This document shows positions 7,867 through 12,906 of a stretch of 12,906 nucleotides of DNA, one piece after another. Every line of letters starts with the position of its first letter. Positions within the stretch are counted from its first letter, which is position 1. The DNA is taken from assembly GCA_016926455.1 (NCBI GenBank), contig JAFGOO010000143.1:1-12906 (forward strand), in the 5' to 3' direction. The notes under the pieces are model-generated. The model was not told the origin of the DNA. It did not search any database and saw nothing but the letters and a program-made list of their open reading frames with translations. Both the position numbers and the translations under genes were made by a program. The DNA comes from Methanosarcinaceae archaeon (GTDB lineage Archaea; Halobacteriota; Methanosarcinia; Methanosarcinales; Methanosarcinaceae).

Positions 7867-8400
7867 TTAAATTCTCCATTGTTTTCCGGTAATTAAATTT
7901 TCAATTAATTCGTCCAGTGCCTCCAGATGGGACTCATGACTCAGGTTCCCAAAGGACATGGTTGCGTTTTGCAAGTAATTTTTATCAATAGAAATCGTTA
8001 TCAGATTCGTAAAATTTTTAAGCCCGGAAAGTACCTGGTTTATATAATATTTTTTATGAGCCAGCACTATGATCGTATCATACTGGCCTTTCCCATCCAG
8101 TCCAGGCCAGCTGTGATCACCGAGATAGCCACCAAGCGAATGGACGTTAATGTACCTTGCATAAACACCCTTATCCACGAATCCTTTGATGGAATGACCT
8201 GTGGCAGCAACAGGAACCCCTATTTTGGCAATTGAAACTGCCCTGTCCAATATCTCTTCATCAAGAACTGCCGAACCCACCACTAACAACGGACGCTTTG
8301 CTTTAGTGATGATATTTGCTGCCGTCTTCGGTTGGATGGGCTTTGCGGTTTTTGTACCCCATGTTGTGTATATTCGGGTATTTTTGATTGTGTCAACCAT
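7867..8400 (-). CDS. cdhB: ACDS complex epsilon subunit
   Basis: CdhB (177 residues from the chosen start) binds CdhA in the alpha2-epsilon2 CO dehydrogenase subcomplex. It has a Rossmann-like fold related to the DHS-like NAD/FAD-binding domain and may help electron transfer to an external acceptor. Conserved segments include MVDTIKNTRIYTTWG at the N-terminus, KRPLLVVGSA, YINVHSLGGYLGD and NATMSFGNLS near the C-terminus. A longer frame begins at 8454 inside cdhA, but family alignments start at MVDT. The AAGGAGG at 8416-8410 sits 9 nt before the ATG at 8400 and only 4 nt separate it from the cdhA stop, so this start is preferred. Confidence 0.93.
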   Translation of the reverse strand: MVDTIKNTRIYTTWGTKTAKPIQPKTAANIITKAKRPLLVVGSAVLDEEILDRAVSIAKIGVPVAATGHSIKGFVDKGVYARYINVHSLGGYLGDHSWPGLDGKGQYDTIIVLAHKKYYINQVLSGLKNFTNLITISIDKNYLQNATMSFGNLSHESHLEALDELIENLITGKQWRI

Positions 8401-8404
8401 TGCA

Positions 8405-10810
8405 TTAAGCCTCCTTGCAAAGTCTTTGTATATTTGTTGGCTGTGCCGATACATCCAGTTTCATGGACGGACCAGACAGAATCTTCTTCCTCTTCCAGTC
8501 AATCTCCCATCCATGCCCAGTCTCCAATATATTGAGCAGTTCTTCACGTTTGGAAAGAGGCAGGTCTGTCTCACCCCTAACAAAAATATGCCAATCATCA
8601 GGCATCACGCCAAGATACTTCTGGCTAAGTTCAATGTAATGAGTAAGCTTAATCATCCTGCCCATGTTGTTATCACTGGGACGAATGCAACTTTTAGCCA
8701 GCATGGGCATCAATTCTTCAATGGTCTCCGCAGTAGTAAGCAGGAACTCCGGTGCTGGTGCTATTGGCATTACTTCACCGTTCCTTGCATCGTGCACCGT
8801 CCATTTATCCTTATTATAGGGCTTGCCGATAAGTGCCCTGCGGTACTTGGATCCATGTGGTCCTACTATCACGGGAATTCCCAGCCGGTTGCAACCTGTA
8901 CCGATGGATGATGCCTTTTGTGAATAAGCACCCCATGCAACACCAACAGCACCTACACGGTTTAATACGTAATCAGCAATCTCTTCGAAGTTAGCAGTTA
9001 CATTTCTCTTTGCAAATATTGCTGCTACTTTAATGGCAGTTGCTGTGATATGGGCATTGGCTACGCATGAACCTACGTTGATTAGGTTCCCTTTAAGGAA
9101 TTTTGCAGGATATTGCTCGTAAAGTGTTTTTCCTTCATCGTTTTTGTACATCCCCAAGTCCATTGCAGAACATCCGGACATCACAACGATGTAGTTTCTT
9201 TTAAGCATCTCATTTGCCACAGTGTACAGGTCTTTGGTGCCATCGGGGTAGTTCGAGCATCCCACCATTGCAACAACACCTGGAGTGGTACCGAGAACTA
9301 GGTTGACACCCTCTTCCCTGATCTCGGGATCGCTTATCTGACCTCTTCCAGAACGCATCATTCCTTTTTCTTCGCGTATGACCTTCTGTGATGCTTTCTC
9401 GATAACATTCAATATTGGAATTCCTTTTGGACAGGCCTGTTCACATCTGCCGCATCCAATACATTTGTCATGCAATCTCTCAAAAGGAACCAGATCTCCT
9501 TCTGATGTTGCTTTCATTGCTTTACTAATAGGAAGGTTGGTGGGACAGACAAGTTCACATGCAAGGCATTGAATACACTTTGACGTAAGTTCCTTGAACT
9601 CTTCGTCATCTGGAAGTGCAGTTATACCTTTTTTCTTTCGTATAGGCGCCATCTCCCAAGCAAGGCGCGGTGCAAGCTCTCCCACAATGTTAAAGTCAAG
9701 AACCAGTGCTCCTGCTTCCTTTCCACTTACAAGGTCCTTAAGTATGTCATCCACACTATCTTTTGATCGGTTTGGTAGTCCGTACATAATCTTATCATTA
9801 GTTGTGATTACTGGTATCGAAAGTTTTTGTGCTTCCCTGAGAACATCCGCCCTTACACACTGTTCATCAACAACAATAGCATCTGGAATACCGGAACGTA
9901 TCATTTTCAGTTCCTTTGCTAGGCTTCCAACAATCTTTGCAGATGGCTTTCCGCCTGAATCCATCTGGTAGCGGGTCATGTCAATCGCTGTGCAACACAA
10001 TCCACAGAGTTCAATCTTATCAGAAAAGTCATGTTCTTCCATATAATCGATTATATAGGTCACAGCCGCAACATTGTGTCCAATACAGAGAAGTACAGGT
10101 TTTGTGGAATCAATGCACCCCATTCCTATCTCTGCGAGAGGGGCCTTAGCATCGGATTTTGGCATACCAAGACATGATATCTGTGCAACATCCGACACTT
10201 CCATGCCTACATGGTCAATCATCCCACCATGCAGCGCCTTTGACTCAAAATCAATTGCTGCACCTTCCTGTCCCATATGGATTGTTGCCAGAAGCTGTGT
10301 TAGCTGTTCTTCCACATAATCAAGTACTTGTTCAAGATCCCCAAGGGTCTCTGGTCTGTATCCCGTTACGGTTTGAGTAACAGGCATTTTAAGATTGGAA
10401 GGACCAACATCTATAGGATGGTCATGACCGTATTTTTTAATCAAATAATGAAGCAGGTGCCGTCCGTGCCCAGCATGTGCTGCAGCCCCGGTGATTACAC
10501 GAAGAAGGAATTCACGTGCTTGGTGAGCTTTCATGTCAATACCACATGCACCCTCTTTGTTTCCAGAGAGGTCACATTTGCCGAAAGTACAGTAGCAACA
10601 CTGGTCACACATAGGGGTATATACAGGTTCATATCGATCCAGTAATTTATAATCCCAATCTCTCAAGTCCACAATCCCGGGTTTCGGCGTAGGACCAATC
10701 TCCCGCTGTTCTTCAATTTTGTTCTCAATAACGCCGACGATGCTTCCAATTCTTATCTGAACGTTTTCCAGTTCTTCGATTGAGAAACTGCCTGTAGTTA
10801 ACTTGCTCAT
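8405..10810 (-). CDS. cdhA: ACDS complex alpha subunit, Ni-Fe carbon monoxide dehydrogenase
   Basis: CdhA (801 residues) interconverts CO and CO2 at the Ni-Fe-S C cluster. The C-cluster ligands are visible: His245, Cys273, Cys318, Cys518, Cys547 and Cys582, each five positions before the M. barkeri numbering as I recall it. The N-terminal cysteines (Cys68, 71, 72, 74, 79, 89) hold the B and D clusters. Unlike bacterial CooS, the protein carries an inserted two-[4Fe-4S] ferredoxin domain, with Cys412/415/418/422 and Cys450/453/456/460 (CIQCLACELVC and CIGCGRCEQAC), as expected for the archaeal form. An AGGAGG at 10827-10822 lies 11 nt before the ATG. It is the first gene of the operon and follows a long gene-free leader region. 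Confidence 0.97.
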   Translation of the reverse strand: MSKLTTGSFSIEELENVQIRIGSIVGVIENKIEEQREIGPTPKPGIVDLRDWDYKLLDRYEPVYTPMCDQCCYCTFGKCDLSGNKEGACGIDMKAHQAREFLLRVITGAAAHAGHGRHLLHYLIKKYGHDHPIDVGPSNLKMPVTQTVTGYRPETLGDLEQVLDYVEEQLTQLLATIHMGQEGAAIDFESKALHGGMIDHVGMEVSDVAQISCLGMPKSDAKAPLAEIGMGCIDSTKPVLLCIGHNVAAVTYIIDYMEEHDFSDKIELCGLCCTAIDMTRYQMDSGGKPSAKIVGSLAKELKMIRSGIPDAIVVDEQCVRADVLREAQKLSIPVITTNDKIMYGLPNRSKDSVDDILKDLVSGKEAGALVLDFNIVGELAPRLAWEMAPIRKKKGITALPDDEEFKELTSKCIQCLACELVCPTNLPISKAMKATSEGDLVPFERLHDKCIGCGRCEQACPKGIPILNVIEKASQKVIREEKGMMRSGRGQISDPEIREEGVNLVLGTTPGVVAMVGCSNYPDGTKDLYTVANEMLKRNYIVVMSGCSAMDLGMYKNDEGKTLYEQYPAKFLKGNLINVGSCVANAHITATAIKVAAIFAKRNVTANFEEIADYVLNRVGAVGVAWGAYSQKASSIGTGCNRLGIPVIVGPHGSKYRRALIGKPYNKDKWTVHDARNGEVMPIAPAPEFLLTTAETIEELMPMLAKSCIRPSDNNMGRMIKLTHYIELSQKYLGVMPDDWHIFVRGETDLPLSKREELLNILETGHGWEIDWKRKKILSGPSMKLDVSAQPTNIQRLCKEA
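8410..8416 (-). promoter_or_regulatory. Strong ribosome binding site that fixes the cdhB start
   Basis: AAGGAGG overlaps the last codons of cdhA and lies 9 nt upstream of the ATG at 8400. It decides against the upstream ATG at 8454, and its position overlapping the cdhA stop suggests translational coupling of cdhA and cdhB. Confidence 0.75.
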
Positions 10811-11160
10811 GCGAGTAATTTCCTCCTAAATCGATATTGTATCGGGCTTTTGGAGATGGTTTTTGTAATCCAAAAATACAATTGATTTCCATATTATTGG
10901 GAAGTTTTTGCTGATACAAACTAAATATAGATAAATGTTTGCTAATCTATCATGATTATACTTGATATATATTTAGTGGTCAATGGCATTACTTTCATTC
11001 GATGTTTTCACATTTGCTGGTCCCATATCAAGCAATTGATATTCTAAACAATCAATTATCCAATAGGTCTCATGATATCTATTTTTCAGATTGATTCCAC
11101 ATTCATTTGTAGTTGCCTTTATATTTCCCACAATTTTTTATATAAAAATTAGATTTATTA
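10811..11160 (-). promoter_or_regulatory. cdh operon promoter region and probable long 5' leader
   Basis: No gene is supported in these 350 nt. On the minus strand two TATA-like boxes stand out: TTTATATA around 11146-11139, giving a start near 11115 and a leader of about 300 nt, and TAAATATATATC at 10975-10964, giving a leader of about 135 nt. Methanosarcina cdh operons are known for a long untranslated leader that affects transcript elongation, which favours the distal box. Possible structure includes AATTGAT/ATCAATT (11034-11040 with 11051-11057) and CGATA/TATCG (10832-10836 with 10840-10844) next to the ribosome binding site AGGAGG (10827-10822). Which promoter is used cannot be decided from sequence. 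Confidence 0.55.
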
Positions 11161-11301
11161 GAGACTGTCGGAAAAGCTTTGTTTTTCGATATTTCGTCTT
11201 TAATGAGTAAACTCGACAGAGCTTAGAATACTGATTTAATTTAAATAATAATTTTGAATGTTTGAAATTAAGCACTTTTCAGGTACTTTTCCGACAGTCC
11301 C
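11161..11301. mobile_element. 141-bp MITE-like element with 5-bp target duplication
   Basis: The left end GAGACTGTCGGAAAAG (11161-11176) and the right end (11286-11301) are inverted repeats matching at 15 of 16 positions. TATTA directly flanks both ends (11156-11160 and 11302-11306), which is the expected direct duplication of a transposition target. The 109-bp interior is AT-rich and has no coding sequence, so it is non-autonomous and needs a transposase supplied by a related full-length IS. The parent family was not identified. Confidence 0.78.
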
Positions 11302-11338
11302 TATTAAAAAAATGAATCAATAACAAAAAAGCTAACAT

Positions 11339-11776
11339 TTAAAATATGTCCTCTCCTGCAATCCCCAGAAGAACAACCTGATATTCCAGTATCTTTCATT
11401 GACACAATGGATTAAAGAATGAACGATTCCAAAGGAGGGAAAAGGACCATCCGCTTACATTGCCGTACTCGATGACAGGAAGATCGGCCAGTCATTTGGC
11501 CATGATGCATTAATTGCCATCCAGAACATCCTGCTCGGTGCTACTGAGAAGGGTCTTAGGGGATGTATAATTGCTTTAATCCGACAGGAGGGTCTGAGCA
11601 ACGCCCATGATATTCCCAAAAGATTCGAGATACTCCTTGTACTTGCCTTTGGCGTGCCCCGAGAATAGCTTGTCATCAAGACTGCAAAAAATGATGGCAA
11701 TAATCAGTAATTGTGGGACTGCGAAGGCGTACATCATTTACCAAAGCTGCAGCTCGATGATAGTATCATCGGTTAG
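11339..11776 (+). pseudogene. Nitroreductase-family pseudogene, 5' truncated
   Basis: One continuous frame beginning at 11345 (TAT codon) shows clear nitroreductase features: KEGKGPSAYIAVL, then FGHDALIAIQNILLGATEKG (the FMN-binding core helix in this family), GLRGCIIA, a segment like PKRFEILLVLAFGVP, and a C-terminal GVHHLPK...LDDSIIG ending at a TAG (11774-11776) that is probably the original stop. Three premature stops interrupt it: TGA at 11420, TAG at 11666 and TAA at 11708. The N-terminal part that would bind FMN phosphate, roughly 50-60 residues, is absent, and an in-frame TAA occurs at 11333. There are no frameshifts, so decay is mainly by point mutation and loss of the 5' end. The MITE lies about 40 nt upstream and may be linked to the truncation. 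Confidence 0.82.
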
Positions 11777-11788
11777 ATTGCACAGGCA

Positions 11789-11827
11789 GGATTTCAAATC
11801 TTGAAATTTCAGTTGCGTTTGAAATCC
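11789..11827 (+). promoter_or_regulatory. Triplet of ATTTCAA/TTGAAAT half-sites upstream of fba
   Basis: ATTTCAA (11791-11797) and TTGAAAT (11801-11807) form a perfect 7-bp dyad with a 3-nt spacer. A third copy, TTGAAAT, lies at 11819-11825 and extends the pairing with the first to 10 bp (GGATTTCAAA with TTTGAAATCC). The cluster ends about 26 bp before the fba TATA-like box. It could be an operator for a DNA-binding regulator, or a terminator-type hairpin after the nitroreductase pseudogene. Confidence 0.4.
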
Positions 11828-11852
11828 GCAAAACTATTGTGATAGAGTAGCA

Positions 11853-11860
11853 TTTATAAT
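11853..11860 (+). promoter_or_regulatory. Candidate TATA box for fba
   Basis: TTTATAAT is a good archaeal TATA match. A start about 25 bp downstream, near 11880, would leave a 40-nt leader before the ATG at 11922. Confidence 0.55.
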
Positions 11861-11921
11861 AACTAAATACAATTACTACAATAGGATAATCTAATTGGAA
11901 TTAAAATCGAAGAGGAGTTAC

Positions 11922-12773
11922 ATGGTATTGGTCACAAATAAAGAAGTACTGGACGCAGCAAACGATGGTGGATACGCAGTTGGAGCGTTTAATATCAACA
12001 ACATGGAAATAACACAGGCAATAATCAGCACGGCATCAGAAATGAATGCGCCTGTAATCCTTGCGGCAAGCCAGGGTGCCATCGAATATGCAGGTATCGA
12101 ATATATCGAAGCACTTGCAAAGACCGCAGCAGCCATTACAGATGTACCTGTGACCCTGCACCTTGACCATGGTACAGATTTTAATGTGATACTCCAGTGC
12201 ATAAGGCACGGATTCACTTCGGTAATGATAGACGGCTCAAAACTACCTTTCGAGGATAATCTTGCACTCACAAAGAAAGTGGTTGATGTGGCGCATCCCT
12301 GTGGACTCTCCGTCGAAGCCGAACTTGGACGTCTTGTTGGTGTGGAAGACCAAATCTCTGTAACTGAAAAGGAAGCTGTCTTCACTGACCCTGATGAAGC
12401 GGTACAGTTTGTTGAGGAGACAGATGTGGATTCGCTTGCAATCGCCATCGGAAGCGCACATGGAATATACAAAGGAGAACCAAAACTTGATTTTGAGAGG
12501 CTTGAGAAGATTGATAAGAAAGTAGACATACCTCTTGTGCTTCACGGTGCATCGGGAATACCGGAAGATAGTATTATCAGGGCTGTAAAACTAGGAATAA
12601 ACAAGATAAATATCGATACCGAACTCAGACTGGCATTTCGGGATGCGGTCAGGAAAGTCGTGACAGAATCTGATGTATATGACCCCCGGAAGATCTGCGG
12701 ACCTGCACGTGATGCCATAAAAGAAGTGGTGAGATATAAGATTGGCATTTTTGGAAGTGAAAATAAAGCCTGA
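11922..12773 (+). CDS. fba: Class II (zinc-dependent) fructose-1,6-bisphosphate aldolase
   Basis: The 283-residue cytoplasmic TIM-barrel enzyme condenses dihydroxyacetone phosphate and glyceraldehyde 3-phosphate; in a methanogen the main flow is gluconeogenic. Class II hallmarks are in order: LHLDHGTD with His80, catalytic Asp82 and Zn-ligand His83; GFTSVMIDGSKLPFEDN; VEAELG (Glu132, Glu134); GSAHGIYKG with Zn-ligand His180; LVLHGASG with Zn-ligand His208; and INIDTELRLAF, the phosphate/substrate loop. The length is normal for the short class II subgroup. A longer frame begins at a TTG (11895), but the ATG at 11922 is preceded by GAGGAG and matches the usual MVLVTNKEVL-type N-terminus. A related aldolase of this superfamily, such as tagatose-bisphosphate aldolase, cannot be excluded. 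Confidence 0.93.
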   Translation: MVLVTNKEVLDAANDGGYAVGAFNINNMEITQAIISTASEMNAPVILAASQGAIEYAGIEYIEALAKTAAAITDVPVTLHLDHGTDFNVILQCIRHGFTSVMIDGSKLPFEDNLALTKKVVDVAHPCGLSVEAELGRLVGVEDQISVTEKEAVFTDPDEAVQFVEETDVDSLAIAIGSAHGIYKGEPKLDFERLEKIDKKVDIPLVLHGASGIPEDSIIRAVKLGINKINIDTELRLAFRDAVRKVVTESDVYDPRKICGPARDAIKEVVRYKIGIFGSENKA

Positions 12774-12779
12774 ACAAGA

Positions 12780-12802
12780 AAATCCTCCTTACAATAGGAT
12801 TT
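12780..12802 (+). terminator. Hairpin after fba, probable terminator
   Basis: AAATCCT (12780-12786) and AGGATTT (12796-12802) are a perfect 7-bp inverted repeat with a 9-nt loop. It begins 7 nt after the fba stop and is followed by T-rich sequence (TTTATTTGG), as expected near a transcription end. Confidence 0.5.
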
Positions 12803-12838
12803 ATTTGGAGTACATAATTTTACGATAATTGGTGTGTA

Positions 12839-12885
12839 GGGGTAGAAAAAGCCCATGACTTTAGTCATGTGATGAATCGTACCCC
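12839..12885 (-). mobile_element. Nested hairpin resembling an IS200/IS605 element end
   Basis: CATGACT (12854-12860) and AGTCATG (12863-12869) are perfectly complementary. Around them GGGGTA (12839-12844) pairs with TACCCC (12880-12885). On the minus strand the core reads ATGACTAAAGTCATGGGCTTT, minus its last base a typical form of the subterminal hairpin of tnpB-carrying IS200/IS605 elements. If so, the rest of the element lies beyond the right edge and converges on fba. Only this end is inside the window, so a second terminator is the main alternative. Confidence 0.4.
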
Positions 12886-12906
12886 ACCTATCAGAAAAAT
12901 GTAACA

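Noticed and set aside
8401..8454. N-terminal 18-residue extension of CdhB starting inside cdhA
   Set aside because: Family members begin at MVDT, and a strong ribosome binding site at 8416-8410 directs initiation at 8400.
8201..8911. 236-codon plus-strand open frame across cdhA/cdhB
   Set aside because: It is antisense to two firmly identified genes and its translation has no recognisable domain.
11666..11668. In-frame TAG in the nitroreductase remnant as a pyrrolysine codon
   Set aside because: The same frame also has a TGA and a TAA and lacks its N-terminus, so it is a pseudogene whatever TAG means here.
11895..11921. TTG start giving a nine-residue longer aldolase
   Set aside because: The ATG at 11922 has a GAGGAG just upstream and matches the usual N-terminus of class II aldolases.
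11918..12529. 203-codon minus-strand open frame opposite fba
   Set aside because: The serine-rich, low-information translation is a typical shadow of the well-supported aldolase gene.
1..12906. CRISPR array, tRNA or rRNA genes
   Set aside because: No regularly spaced repeats, cloverleaf-type sequences or rRNA-like stretches were seen on either strand.

Overview
The window comes from a methanogenic archaeon, most likely of the family Methanosarcinaceae. The evidence is a complete six-gene operon for the acetyl-CoA decarbonylase/synthase (ACDS/CODH) complex in the order cdhA-cdhB-cdhC-cooC-like-cdhD-cdhE, all on the minus strand (10810 down to 2927). AT-rich intergenic regions with archaeal TATA-like boxes agree with this. 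Genus cannot be fixed from sequence reading alone; a methylotrophic genus or Methanosarcina itself would fit.

Layout from left to right. Positions 1-268 are a structured, AT-rich leader with two adjacent hairpins, ahead of a 12-helix MFS transporter (269-1432, +). A radical SAM protein with a B12-binding-like N-terminal domain (2568-1459, -) converges on it. Between the radical SAM gene and cdhE lies the decayed 3' end of a tnpB gene of the IS200/IS605 family (about 2908-2575, -). The ACDS operon then fills 2927-10810. Its genes are tightly packed: cdhA to cdhB 4 nt, cdhB to cdhC 1 nt, cdhC to cooC 13 nt, cooC to cdhD 49 nt, cdhD to cdhE 2 nt. Upstream of cdhA is a gene-free stretch of about 350 nt with two candidate promoters, consistent with a long mRNA leader. 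It is bounded by a 141-bp MITE-like element (11161-11301) with near-perfect terminal inverted repeats and a 5-bp target duplication. Next come a 5'-truncated nitroreductase pseudogene (about 11339-11776, +), a small cluster of repeated half-sites, and a class II fructose-bisphosphate aldolase gene with its own promoter (11922-12773, +). The right edge carries a terminator-like hairpin and then a second structure resembling an IS200/IS605 element end.

The operon encodes one machine. CdhA/CdhB oxidise or reduce CO/CO2, CdhC makes or cleaves the acetyl C-C and C-S bonds at its A cluster, CdhD/CdhE carry the methyl group on a corrinoid, and the CooC-like ATPase probably serves nickel insertion. 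Together they fix CO2 into acetyl-CoA or, in aceticlastic species, split it to methane precursors. The aldolase links the resulting carbon to gluconeogenesis.

I found no convincing undescribed multi-gene system. The points worth a second look are the mobile-element debris on both sides of the cdh operon, the MITE lying next to a candidate cdh promoter, the repeated half-sites before the aldolase gene, the structured leader of the MFS gene, and the uncharacterised radical SAM protein.
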